Positions 1-8,915 of a stretch of DNA of 64,000 bases are shown one piece after another. The DNA lies in contig CACZZZ010000017.1 of assembly GCA_902785825.1 (NCBI GenBank), positions 62,001 to 126,000 on the forward strand. Reading direction: 5' to 3'. This stretch comes from an uncultured Bacteroidia bacterium (GTDB lineage Bacteria > Bacteroidota > Bacteroidia > Bacteroidales > UBA932). The position numbers and the translations under genes are program-made. A model generated the notes under the pieces. The model searched no databases. It was not told the DNA's origin and saw only the letters and a program-made list of their open reading frames with translations. The stretch's first letter is position 1, and each line of letters opens with the position of its first letter.

Positions 1-102
1 GCCGCCCCGGGTTCCGGAGGTGTGATAGACGATCTCCAGCGGCTCAATGGAACCGCCTGCCTCGAGGTCGAGTCGGTTGATTATCAGGGAATTTCTATTC
101 AT
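1..102 (-). CDS. metX: Homoserine O-acetyltransferase, N-terminal fragment (runs off left edge)
   Basis: The first 34 codons of a gene cut by the window edge. Its ATG lies inside the last codons of the upstream metY gene, an 8-bp overlap. The visible peptide contains LEAGGSIEPLEIVYHTSGT, which matches the start of the alpha/beta-hydrolase MetX family, where a Gly-rich turn and a 'YHTYG' strand open the fold. MetX acetylates homoserine with acetyl-CoA, giving the substrate used by the neighbouring MetY. The pairing of the two genes is the main support, because the catalytic Ser-Asp-His residues lie outside the window. Confidence 0.75.
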   Translation of the reverse strand, partial: MNRNSLIINRLDLEAGGSIEPLEIVYHTSGTRGG

Positions 103-1390
103 GTGCGGCGGCGAGAGCCTGCTCGATGTCGTAAATGATGTCCTCAGGATCCTCCAGACCGATGCTCAGACGCATCAGGTCGGGGGCGATCCCAGCCGCT
201 CTGAGCTGCTCGTCAGTCAGCTGGCGATGAGTGTGAGAGGCCGGGTGAAGGATACAGGTGTGGCAGTCAGCGACATGGGTCTCGATAGTGATGAGCTTGA
301 GGGAGTCCATGAAGCGGTTGTCAAACTTGCGGCCACCTTTGAGCCCTACGCACATGACCCCGCTGAAAGCTTTCAGGTATTTTGTGGCCAACTCGTGATG
401 AGGGTCGTCCTTGAGGCCGGGATAACGGACCCAAGCGACATCAGGATGGTTCACCAGGTACTCGGCCACCTTCTGGGCGCTCTCGCTGTGGCGGGCGATC
501 CTGACATGGAGGCTCTGAAGGCCGAGGTGGAGATAGAAGGCGTTCTGCGGGCTCTGGATTGAGCCGAGATCCCTCATCAGCTGGCTTGTGGCCTTGGTGA
601 TGAAGGCCGCCTTCCCGAATGCCTTGGTGTAGATTAGGCCGTGATAGGACGGGTCGGGGGAGCAAAGACCGGGATATTTATCAGCGTGGGCGTCCCAGTC
701 GAAGTTGCCGCTGTCCACCAGTGCTCCTCCTACGGTCACCCCATGACCGTCCATGTATTTTGTGGTTGAGTGAGTGACTATGTCGGCTCCATATTCAAAA
801 GGCCTGCACAGCACCGGAGTCGCAAATGTGTTGTCGATCACAAGCGGCACACCGTGGCTGTGGGCGATGCGGGCAAACTTCTCTATGTCAAGCATTTCCA
901 CTCCCGGATTGGAGAGGGTCTCGCCGAACAGGAGCTTGGTCTCGGGTCTGAAGGCGGCGCTGATCTCTTCCTCGGAAGCGTCCGGGGAGATGAATGTCAC
1001 CTCGATACCCATCTTCGCCAGTGAGGTGCCGAGCAGGTTGAAAGTCCCGCCGTAGATGTTGCCGGCGCTGACGATGTGGTCTCCAGCCGAGCAGATATTC
1101 AGGCATGCGAAAAGGTTCGCCGCCTGGCCTGAGGAAGTCAGCATCGCCGCGACTCCACCCTCCAGGGCCGCGATCTGGGCGGCCACCATGTCATTGGTGG
1201 GATTCTGCAGGCGGGTGTAGAAATATCCGCTGTCCTCAAGGTCGAAAAGCCGGCCCATCTGGTCGGAAGTCTCGTATTTGAAGGTCGTGCTCTGGATGAT
1301 GGGAATCTGCCTTGGATCACCCTTCCCGGGCTTGTAACCGGCTTGTACGCAAAGCGTACCGATGCCGGGAGTCTTCTTCTCTTTAGCCAT
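95..1390 (-). CDS. metY: O-acetylhomoserine sulfhydrylase (aminocarboxypropyltransferase)
   Basis: A 431-residue PLP enzyme of the Cys/Met-metabolism family, cytoplasmic (no signal peptide). It condenses O-acetylhomoserine with sulfide or methanethiol to give homocysteine or methionine. Visible family marks are the substrate-site segment YFYTRLQNPT near residue 57, the SSGQAA cofactor-phosphate region, VIDNTFATP, and the lysine that binds PLP in HSTTKYMDGHG (about residue 210). Length is normal for MetY and longer than cystathionine gamma-lyases (about 380). It overlaps metX downstream by 8 bp, so the two are one operon making homocysteine. A Bacteroidota-type promoter lies 29-60 bp upstream. 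No riboswitch is obvious in the 180-bp leader. Confidence 0.93.
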   Translation of the reverse strand: MAKEKKTPGIGTLCVQAGYKPGKGDPRQIPIIQSTTFKYETSDQMGRLFDLEDSGYFYTRLQNPTNDMVAAQIAALEGGVAAMLTSSGQAANLFACLNICSAGDHIVSAGNIYGGTFNLLGTSLAKMGIEVTFISPDASEEEISAAFRPETKLLFGETLSNPGVEMLDIEKFARIAHSHGVPLVIDNTFATPVLCRPFEYGADIVTHSTTKYMDGHGVTVGGALVDSGNFDWDAHADKYPGLCSPDPSYHGLIYTKAFGKAAFITKATSQLMRDLGSIQSPQNAFYLHLGLQSLHVRIARHSESAQKVAEYLVNHPDVAWVRYPGLKDDPHHELATKYLKAFSGVMCVGLKGGRKFDNRFMDSLKLITIETHVADCHTCILHPASHTHRQLTDEQLRAAGIAPDLMRLSIGLEDPEDIIYDIEQALAAAHE

Positions 1391-1418
1391 TGATGTTATG
1401 TCCGTTATTTCAGGGGGT

Positions 1419-1450
1419 CGAAGTTACTCAAGATTTGAGAAAAACACAAA
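1419..1450 (-). promoter_or_regulatory. Promoter of metY-metX
   Basis: Reading the minus strand, TTTG (1447-1450) and TAACTTCG (1419-1426) are separated by 20 nt. This fits the Bacteroidota -33 TTTG / -7 TAnnTTTG pattern with one mismatch in the -7 box. The start codon is about 29 nt downstream. Confidence 0.55.
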
Positions 1451-1541
1451 TAGGCTTTGGGTTCGACTTTTTTATGACAAATGAACGAATTGATAAAAAA
1501 AATAGTAAATTGCGAAAGAATTGTTAAAAACACGAAGCTTT

Positions 1542-1560
1542 TTATAACCACTTATAACCA
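1542..1560 (+). repeat. Short direct repeat in the susC leader
   Basis: TTATAACCA occurs at 1542-1550 and again at 1552-1560, one helical turn apart, 10 nt before the susC start codon in an AT-rich leader. It could be a binding site or a translation-related leader feature, or chance in AT-rich sequence. No convincing -33/-7 promoter was found between metY and susC. Confidence 0.3.
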
Positions 1561-1569
1561 AATTTATTT

Positions 1570-4500
1570 ATGCGAAAAAATGCCTTTTCAGCGCTTAAGC
1601 TGCTGTTGACCGGGCTAATCATGTGCGGAGCATGGATCTCCATGTACGCCCAGAACATAGTCCGGGGAACCGTGAAGGATGAAAATGGCGAGCCGGTCAT
1701 CGGCGCCAGCATCATGCTTGTTGAGGATGCCACAAAGGGAGCCATCGCTGACGAGAACGGAGCGTTCTCCATTGCGGTGCAGCCTGGCAACACACTCCGC
1801 GTGTCATCTATCGGTTTCAAGACCAAGGATGTGAAGGTCGGTTCATCCACTGTCCTGAACATAATCCTGGAAACTGACATCAACCTTCTGGACAATGCCG
1901 TGGCCATCGGTTACGGTACTGCCCGCAAGGGAGACCTGACTGGATCCATCTCAAGCGTCCGAGGCGAGACTGTTACGGAACGTTCTCAGGACCAGCTATC
2001 TACGGCACTTCAAGGTATGATTGCCGGATTGCAGGTGACCCGTTCCTCAGGAGAGCCCGGAGCTACCGGAACCATTCGTATCCACGGTGTCACTACCATG
2101 TCGGAGAACAGTCCTCTTGTCATTGTCGACGGAGTCCCTGGTTCCCTTGACGATGTCGTTGCGGAAGATGTTCAGGATATCGCCGTCCTCAAGGATGCGG
2201 CATCAGCCTCGATTTATGGATCAAGGGCTGCCGCTGGTGTTATCTTGATCACCACAAGGCGCGCTCAGGAGAATAAGTTCTCTGTGGACTACAACTATTC
2301 CTATGCGATTGACAAGCCTACCGCCCGTCCGGCGCTCACTAATGCGGTGGATTGGATGAGGATTGTTGACGACTTGAAATACAATGACGGTGCCTCTAGT
2401 CCTTTCTCGGAGTACACTGAGGACTACATTAACTCTTATGCGGCCAACAATGCCAAGGATCCTTATCATTATCCTGACACTGATTGGAGCGAGGTTCTGC
2501 TTAAGAAAACGACCTCCCATCAGAGGCACAACATGAGCATCACGGGTGGCCGCGAGAACTTGAGGACCAAGTTCACATTCAACTACAATAAGGGAGACGG
2601 ATATTACAAGTTCAGGGGATATGAGCGTTATTCCGGTCGTGTCAACAACGACTGGCAGATCGCCAAGTGGCTGAAAGCCAATGTCGACCTGGACTTCATG
2701 TTGAGCGAGTCAATCGCCCCGGCGAATAACAGTTACATGAACTGGGCATACATCGTCGCTCCTATCTATGGCCCGTATTGGTCAGACGGAAGGTATGCGG
2801 ATGTCAAGGACGGAGCAAACGCCCTGGCGAGTTTGAACGAGGGTGGTATCAGCACAGGCAACCGCTACAGGATGGGCGGAAAGATCCAGTTTGACATAAC
2901 TCCATTCAAGGATCTGAAAATCACCACCATTTTCGCTCCCCGCTTCTTCTTCAACAAGACCAAGAGATTCTCCAAAGCAGTCTATGTCGAGAAGGAGGAT
3001 GGCACCCGTCTGCTCAGCGAGCTCAGCCGCTCCACGGATCTTAACGAGACCAGGAATGACAACCACTCCTACACCTATCAGGCTTATGCCAACTACACCA
3101 AGAGGTTTGGTTCTCACTCCTTCAATGTCATGGCCGGTTATGAGGGTTACAAGTACGAGTGGGAGAATCTTGGAGCCAGCAGGACCAAATATGCCCTCGA
3201 CAATTACCCCTACCTTAATATCGGTCCTGAGGACTATCAGTTCAACAGCGGTTCCGCCGGACACAACGCCTACCAGTCGGTCTTCGGCCGTGTGATGTAC
3301 TCCTTTAAGAACAAGTACATGCTCCAGGCCAACTTCCGCGCTGACGCTTCCTCAAGATTCGCCAAGGAGAACCGTTGGGGTTACTTCCCTTCAGTCTCCG
3401 CTGGTTGGGTCATCTCCGAGGAGCCTTGGTTCAAGAACAATGTTGTCTCTTACATGAAGCTTCGCGGCTCCTGGGGTCAGTTGGGTAATGAGCGTATCGG
3501 ATCCGAGTTCCCTTATCAGGCGGCTATCAGCTTCGGCAACAGCTACATGATGAATAAGGATGGTAGCGTGACCGCTCTGCAGAATGCGGCCCAGGTTTAC
3601 TACGCTTTCCGTGATATCACTTGGGAGACAACGACTTCCACCGGTGTGGGCTTGGATGCTAATTTCTTCAACGGTCGTCTCCGCTTCTCAGGTGACTACT
3701 ACCACAAGAAGACGGAGAACATGCTCCTCACTCTCGGATTCCCTTCATACGCCGGTTATTCCGCTCCTTCCCAGAACGCGGGAGACATGTTCACAAACGG
3801 TTGGGACATCGAGCTTGGTTGGAGCGACCGCGTGGGAGATTTCTCCTACAGCATTTCCGCCAACCTCTCCGACTACCGCTCAAAGATGGGGTATGTCGGA
3901 GACAAGAGAACTATCAGCGGCAACAATATCATCGAGGAAGGATCCTACTATAACGAGTGGTTCATCTACAAGACCGATGGTCTGATCATGACGCAGGAGG
4001 ATCTTACCCCCGGTGGGCAGCGCATCCCGACATATTCAGGAAACGACAAGCCCGGAGACATCAAGTACGTCGATGTGAACGGTGACGGCAAGATCAACGC
4101 CGACGATAAGGTCAAGATGGGCAACTCCCTCCCTGAATATCTCTACGGAGGTAATGTCTTCCTCGGCTGGAAGAACTGGGATTTCAACATGTCCTTCCAG
4201 GGAATCGGCCACCAGAACAAGTTGTTCCAGTACTACTGGATCCAGCCTTACAAGAACCAGTGGGGTTCCGCTCCCCAGATCCTTGTCGGTAATTACTGGA
4301 GGATCGGTGATGACGCCGCCAACAAGACAGCCAAATATCCCAGGGTCACCTACACCAACACCGGCAGCCAGAGCGCCGGCTCTGACTTCTGGATGTTCAA
4401 CGGCGCATACTTCCGCGTGAAGAACATCACTCTCGGGTACACTATTCCCAAGCATATCATGGAGAAGACTTTCGTAAAGAGCCTTAGGGTCTATGCGAAT

Positions 4501-4614
4501 GTCACCGACCTTCCCGCTATCAGCAACTTCCCCAAGGGCTGGGATCCTGAAGTTGGCAATACAAGCGACTTCATCTCGACCTCATTCATCTTTGGTGTAA
4601 ATGTCAAATTCTAA
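1570..4614 (+). CDS. susC: SusC-like TonB-dependent outer-membrane receptor
   Basis: A 1014-residue TonB-dependent transporter that, with its SusD partner, imports an oligosaccharide across the outer membrane. A signal peptide ends near residue 27 (MYAQ). Residues about 30-105 form the carboxypeptidase-D-regulatory-like beta domain of SusC proteins (GTVKDENGEPVIGASI). The plug follows, with GYGTARKGDLTGSIS and PLVIVDGVPGS, then KDAASASIYGSRAAAGVI. The barrel ends in a C-terminal aromatic strand (NVKF). There is no N-terminal STN domain, so it is not a signalling receptor for an anti-sigma factor. It is the first gene of a four-gene run with susD, a lipoprotein and an FAD oxidoreductase. No PUL regulator lies next to it. 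The glycan cannot be read from the sequence. Confidence 0.95.
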   Translation: MRKNAFSALKLLLTGLIMCGAWISMYAQNIVRGTVKDENGEPVIGASIMLVEDATKGAIADENGAFSIAVQPGNTLRVSSIGFKTKDVKVGSSTVLNIILETDINLLDNAVAIGYGTARKGDLTGSISSVRGETVTERSQDQLSTALQGMIAGLQVTRSSGEPGATGTIRIHGVTTMSENSPLVIVDGVPGSLDDVVAEDVQDIAVLKDAASASIYGSRAAAGVILITTRRAQENKFSVDYNYSYAIDKPTARPALTNAVDWMRIVDDLKYNDGASSPFSEYTEDYINSYAANNAKDPYHYPDTDWSEVLLKKTTSHQRHNMSITGGRENLRTKFTFNYNKGDGYYKFRGYERYSGRVNNDWQIAKWLKANVDLDFMLSESIAPANNSYMNWAYIVAPIYGPYWSDGRYADVKDGANALASLNEGGISTGNRYRMGGKIQFDITPFKDLKITTIFAPRFFFNKTKRFSKAVYVEKEDGTRLLSELSRSTDLNETRNDNHSYTYQAYANYTKRFGSHSFNVMAGYEGYKYEWENLGASRTKYALDNYPYLNIGPEDYQFNSGSAGHNAYQSVFGRVMYSFKNKYMLQANFRADASSRFAKENRWGYFPSVSAGWVISEEPWFKNNVVSYMKLRGSWGQLGNERIGSEFPYQAAISFGNSYMMNKDGSVTALQNAAQVYYAFRDITWETTTSTGVGLDANFFNGRLRFSGDYYHKKTENMLLTLGFPSYAGYSAPSQNAGDMFTNGWDIELGWSDRVGDFSYSISANLSDYRSKMGYVGDKRTISGNNIIEEGSYYNEWFIYKTDGLIMTQEDLTPGGQRIPTYSGNDKPGDIKYVDVNGDGKINADDKVKMGNSLPEYLYGGNVFLGWKNWDFNMSFQGIGHQNKLFQYYWIQPYKNQWGSAPQILVGNYWRIGDDAANKTAKYPRVTYTNTGSQSAGSDFWMFNGAYFRVKNITLGYTIPKHIMEKTFVKSLRVYANVTDLPAISNFPKGWDPEVGNTSDFISTSFIFGVNVKF

Positions 4615-4620
4615 AGGAGG
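4615..4620 (+). promoter_or_regulatory. Strong Shine-Dalgarno deciding the susD start
   Basis: AGGAGG follows directly after the susC stop codon and sits 7 nt before the ATG at 4628. Good Shine-Dalgarno sites are uncommon in Bacteroidota, so this one argues for 4628 rather than the in-frame ATG at 4601, which would overlap susC and delay the lipoprotein signal. Confidence 0.7.
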
Positions 4621-4627
4621 CGCAATC

Positions 4628-6427
4628 ATGAAAAAGATTATAACTATTGCTATATCAATGATTTCGGCGCTGATGATCACTTCCTGCGTCGATCTCAACC
4701 TCAATCCTCTCTCCGAGGGGTCCAGCGAGAACTGGTATTCTTCCGCTTCCGAGATCGAGATGAGTCTCAACGACCTGTACCGGACCGCTTTCTTCCCGAT
4801 TGACGGTACCGACTGGGGAGATGATGTCACCTATCGAAGCAATACCCAGTTCACTTTCAACGGTACCTTGACCGCTGAGAACGGAACAATCGCCACTTAC
4901 TGGCAGAACTACTATAAAGGCATCGCCCGTTCCTTGAGAATCATCAAGAACCTGGACGAGAAAGGCGCCGATCTCGGGATCAACGCCAAGACTCTCGAAC
5001 AGTACAAAGGCGAGGCTTATTTCTACATCGGCTACGCTTACGGTATGCTGGCTTTCCGCTGGGGTGACGTCATCCTGGACAAGACCGGAATGACCCTTGA
5101 GGAGGCTTATTCCGCTTCCCGTTCCCCCAAGAGCGAGGTCCTCGCATTCTCATACGAATGCTTTGACAAAGCTGCCAGCATGCTGCCCACCGGTTATGGC
5201 GGAGTGCAGAGAGCCACCAAGGGTATGGCATACGCCTACAAGGCCCGTATGGCCATATACAATGGTGATTACGCTACCGCCGCCACCGCGGCCAAGGCCT
5301 GCATGGATCTCGGTGTCTATTCACTTCACGAGAATTACCAGAGCCTTTTCACTGCCAAGACATCTCCTGAGTGGATATTCGTTTTCAAGGGTGACTATTC
5401 CCTGAAGGTGTATTACTGGTTCGACAACGACATCCAGAACATCCTCACGCGTCTGGCCGGTGGTTGGGGCGCCAGGAATCCTGGTCTGGAGCTTGTCTGC
5501 GCCTATCCTTGCATTGACGGCCTGCCCATCGACGAGTCCCCTCTGTACAACCCCAAGGCCATCTTCGACAACCGCGACCCCCGTATGGCGATGACCATCG
5601 TGCCTTTCGCCCAGCCGGATTCAAAGTGTATGAAGGACGGAACCTACAAGCCTGAGGACTACGCTTTCTTCGGCTTCGAGCACTCTCCTTCTCCTTTGGC
5701 CAACAAGGTCCACAGGATCTCTGACGGAGCCCTCGTCAACAACACCGACTCCAAGGCATGCGCTCTCCACGCCGCCTACAACGGTTTCGTCTTCAAGAAG
5801 TTCTCCGACCCGACCAATTGGATCGCCGCCAACAGCTGGAAGGGTGTCAACGCCTATCCGGACATGCGTTATGGTGATGTGCTCCTGATGTATGCCGAGG
5901 CTATGAACGAGCAGGGCAAGTGCGATCAGGCTGTGCTTGACGCCACTATCAACAAGCTTCGTGAGCGCGCCTACAATGGTACCGGTCTCGAGTATCCCAA
6001 GGTGGTCGCAGGTGATCAGGCCAAACTTCGCACGATCATCCGCACGGAGCGTTTCATCGAGATGGCCGCTGAGGGTCACAGGTATGAGGACCTGATCCGC
6101 TGGAGGATCGCTGAGGTCGTCTTCAACCGTCCGATCTTCTATCTTGAGAGGACATGGTCCGGAAACGCCAGCTGGGACGGCAATCTCGCCAACACTCCTC
6201 CGGAGTACCAGAAGCTCGCCCAGAACTGGCTCGACGGTAACTATCCGATCGGAGGTACTCCTGAGATCGACGAGAACGGTATCGCCGATGTCCGTTACAT
6301 GGCGGAGAAGGGATATGTGGTCCAGGCCACTACCCGCCAGTTCAATCCCGCCAGGGATTACCTCTGGCCGATCCCGGCTTCAGACCGTCTGATCAATGAG
6401 AACCTGACCCAGAATCCTGGTTATTAG
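4628..6427 (+). CDS. susD: SusD/RagB-like outer-membrane lipoprotein
   Basis: A 599-residue surface glycan-binding lipoprotein that caps the SusC channel. The signal ends in a lipobox with Cys20 (MITSC). The TPR-like helical core shows family stretches such as AYFYIGYAYGMLAFRWGDV, then MRYGDVLLMYAEAMNE and RTERFIEMAAEGHRYEDLIRW, and it ends with the usual YLWPIPASD. The last segment is the SusD C-terminal hallmark. It starts 13 nt after susC stops and has its own strong ribosome-binding site. At about 600 residues it is slightly longer than SusD itself, as is common for homologues acting on complex glycans. Confidence 0.95.
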   Translation: MKKIITIAISMISALMITSCVDLNLNPLSEGSSENWYSSASEIEMSLNDLYRTAFFPIDGTDWGDDVTYRSNTQFTFNGTLTAENGTIATYWQNYYKGIARSLRIIKNLDEKGADLGINAKTLEQYKGEAYFYIGYAYGMLAFRWGDVILDKTGMTLEEAYSASRSPKSEVLAFSYECFDKAASMLPTGYGGVQRATKGMAYAYKARMAIYNGDYATAATAAKACMDLGVYSLHENYQSLFTAKTSPEWIFVFKGDYSLKVYYWFDNDIQNILTRLAGGWGARNPGLELVCAYPCIDGLPIDESPLYNPKAIFDNRDPRMAMTIVPFAQPDSKCMKDGTYKPEDYAFFGFEHSPSPLANKVHRISDGALVNNTDSKACALHAAYNGFVFKKFSDPTNWIAANSWKGVNAYPDMRYGDVLLMYAEAMNEQGKCDQAVLDATINKLRERAYNGTGLEYPKVVAGDQAKLRTIIRTERFIEMAAEGHRYEDLIRWRIAEVVFNRPIFYLERTWSGNASWDGNLANTPPEYQKLAQNWLDGNYPIGGTPEIDENGIADVRYMAEKGYVVQATTRQFNPARDYLWPIPASDRLINENLTQNPGY

Positions 6428-6430
6428 GAT

Positions 6431-8905
6431 ATGCGTAACTTATTAAGAATCTTTGCGGTGACGGCGGCCCTGGTGGCCGCCGCCGCTTGCTCCCAGAAGG
6501 CTCCGTCGGCGGTTGATGAGACCGGCCACAAGAGCTTCAGCGGTATCTATCCGCATCTGGCATATTACAACTCCCAAGGGGAGTGCGGCACTGGTGCGGT
6601 GGTTCCTTGGCAGGGCGACTTGTGGGTGGTGAGCTATTCTCCCCACGAGCCTTTCGGCTCAGACGACAAGCTCTACCAGATCACACCTTCTTTGGAGCAG
6701 ATAGTCCGTCCTGAGAGCATCGGCGGCACTCCCGCCAGCCGAATGATCCACGACGAGAGCAACCAGCTTTTCATAGGCCCCTACGCCATCGACGCCGAAA
6801 AGAACGTCAGGCCGCTTTCGTACGACAAGTTCCCGGGCCGTCCGACCGGCTTCGCCCGCCACCTGACCGATCCGGAGAACCGTATTCTCTACGCTTCCAT
6901 GGAGGCTGGATTCTATGACATCGATGTCCATACCCTCGACGGGATCGAGCTCTACAAAGACGGCAACCAGAAGCGCAAGGAAGGCTTCACCGGCCCTCTT
7001 TGCGACCTCTTCCCCGGCTATCATGGAAAGGGCTTCTACTCCGGCCAGGGAGTGGCCGTATATTCCAATAACGGAGAGGAAGGGGAGCTCGCGCAGAAGC
7101 AGTTCGACATCCCTTCCGGAGCCCTTGTGGAGTGGGACGGGAAAGACTGGAAGCTCGTGAGACGCAACCAGTTCACCGAGATCACCGGCCCCGGCGGGAT
7201 TCATGGCAACCCTTCTCCGGCGACCGATCCCATCTGGGCCCTTGGCTGGGACTACAAGTCTGTGATCCTGGCTTTGAGGGAGCCCGACAAGGGTTGGACA
7301 TATTACCGCCTTCCCAAGGCGAGCTTTGCTTACGACGGAGCCCACGGCTGGAACACTGAGTGGCCGAGGATAAGGAATATAGCCCCGGAAGGCGCTGATC
7401 CTGACTATCTTATGACTATGCACGGAATGTTCTGGCGTTTCCCCGGAACCTTCTCATCCGCCAATTCCGCCGGCATCAGCCCTAGAGGCGCTTACCTTAA
7501 GGTCATCGCTGACTTCACGGAGTGGAACGGCCGCCTTGTCTTCGGCTGCGACGATTCCGCTCATAGCGAGTTCCTCAACAAGCGCAAGCAGAAAGGCCGA
7601 ATCGGCGGCCCCGGCCAGTCCAACTCCAACATCTGGTTCACCCCTTACGACCAGCCTGATCATGTCGGTCCCACCACAGCAGGAGGATCGGTATGGCTCA
7701 AGGAGGATGTCAAGGCCGGAGTGCCTTCGGATCCTTTCCTGATCAAAGGATGGGACAACCGTTGCGCCTGGATTGCCAATCATTCCAAGACCCCTGCCGA
7801 CATCAAGTTCGAGGTTGACAAGAAGGGAGACGGAAACTGGACTGAGGCTTTCAGGACCACGGTTAAGCCTGGCGACTCGATGTTCTTCCCGTTTGAGCAG
7901 ACTCTTGACGCTGTCTGGATCAGGGCTATCAGCATGAATGACAACAATGTTGACCTTACATTCGTTCTGGCTCAGAAAGAGACCAGGACGACCGAGCCCG
8001 ACCCGATATTCGCCGGTCTCGCTCCCGTCAGGAGTGACAATGATTCCCAAGGCTTCCTGTATGGCCTTCCTGACCAGCGCAGGGCTCTCGGTGTCCTTGC
8101 CCAGACCTCTGATGGAGAGAAGTATTACGAGATCGACGGTGAGATGAATTTCGTCGCTAAGGATGACGCCGAGATGGCGGATTATATTCGTGACAAGTTC
8201 GAGATCCCGGTCGATGTCGTGGATGTTGAGGAAGGTTCAATCCTGATCGTGGATGCCAAGAATCGTCGCTGGAGGCTCCCTCTGGGCGACGACAAGTACG
8301 CTTCCAAGATCGAGGAAGGCGCTTTGAGGCTTTGCCGCGAGGTGGCTACCGAGAGGGATCTCCTCTCTCTGGCTGGCACATTCTACGAGCTTCCGGCCGA
8401 GAATGCCGACGGTTACGCCAAGGTGCGTCCTGTCGCTTCCCACAAGTTCGGGGTCAATGACTATGCCTCGTACCGCGGCATGCTCGTCATGACTGGAATA
8501 GACCATGCCGCCGCCAAGGGCAACCCTCACGTTGTCTTCTCAGAGGATGGCAAGGCAGCTGTCTGGGCTGGAGCTATTGACGATCTTTGGAAGCTTGGCA
8601 AGCCCACCGGCCACGGCGGCCCTTGGGTTGAGACCGAGGTCAAGGCCGGGGAATATTCAGACCCGTTCCTGATCGGTTTCTACGACAAGAGGGAGATGGC
8701 TATCTCCCACCGTTCGTCTGGCGACGTGACCTTCACCGTTGAGGTTGATCCGACCGGAGACGGCCAGTGGTTCCGTTATGCTGACTTTACCGTCAAGCCC
8801 GGAGACACTCTGGAGCACCGCTTCCCGGATGCTTTCCAGGCCAGGTGGATCCGCCTGAAGGCAGATCAGCCCACCAAGGCCACAGCAATGTTTGAGTATA
8901 GATAA
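6431..8905 (+). CDS. Large surface or periplasmic lipoprotein of unknown function with duplicated C-terminal domain
   Basis: An 824-residue protein that begins 3 nt after susD. The signal peptide ends at the lipobox Cys20 (VAAAAC). I do not recognise a named enzyme family. The first 400 residues look beta-rich, with repeated Trp/Gly/Asp turns and short strands (VPWQGDLWVVSYSP, ITGPGGIHGNP), compatible with a beta-propeller. Two copies of a roughly 85-residue beta domain are visible: residues about 427-515 (VKAGVPSDPFLIKGWDN ... VKPGDSMFF) and about 737-824 (VKAGEYSDPFLIGFYDK ... VKPGDTLEH). Position after susD is where surface glycan-binding proteins or the first hydrolase usually sit. It may bind or cleave the glycan imported by SusCD. 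Confidence 0.7.
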   Translation: MRNLLRIFAVTAALVAAAACSQKAPSAVDETGHKSFSGIYPHLAYYNSQGECGTGAVVPWQGDLWVVSYSPHEPFGSDDKLYQITPSLEQIVRPESIGGTPASRMIHDESNQLFIGPYAIDAEKNVRPLSYDKFPGRPTGFARHLTDPENRILYASMEAGFYDIDVHTLDGIELYKDGNQKRKEGFTGPLCDLFPGYHGKGFYSGQGVAVYSNNGEEGELAQKQFDIPSGALVEWDGKDWKLVRRNQFTEITGPGGIHGNPSPATDPIWALGWDYKSVILALREPDKGWTYYRLPKASFAYDGAHGWNTEWPRIRNIAPEGADPDYLMTMHGMFWRFPGTFSSANSAGISPRGAYLKVIADFTEWNGRLVFGCDDSAHSEFLNKRKQKGRIGGPGQSNSNIWFTPYDQPDHVGPTTAGGSVWLKEDVKAGVPSDPFLIKGWDNRCAWIANHSKTPADIKFEVDKKGDGNWTEAFRTTVKPGDSMFFPFEQTLDAVWIRAISMNDNNVDLTFVLAQKETRTTEPDPIFAGLAPVRSDNDSQGFLYGLPDQRRALGVLAQTSDGEKYYEIDGEMNFVAKDDAEMADYIRDKFEIPVDVVDVEEGSILIVDAKNRRWRLPLGDDKYASKIEEGALRLCREVATERDLLSLAGTFYELPAENADGYAKVRPVASHKFGVNDYASYRGMLVMTGIDHAAAKGNPHVVFSEDGKAAVWAGAIDDLWKLGKPTGHGGPWVETEVKAGEYSDPFLIGFYDKREMAISHRSSGDVTFTVEVDPTGDGQWFRYADFTVKPGDTLEHRFPDAFQARWIRLKADQPTKATAMFEYR

Positions 8906-8915
8906 TCTATTGATT

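Noticed and set aside
1391..1569. A SAM-type riboswitch in front of metY
   Set aside because: The leader is about 180 bp and AT-rich, and I could not build the conserved core helices; only a promoter is supportable.
6659..7423. Long minus-strand open frame inside the 824-residue lipoprotein gene
   Set aside because: Shadow of a GC-rich coding strand; no recognisable protein and no start context.
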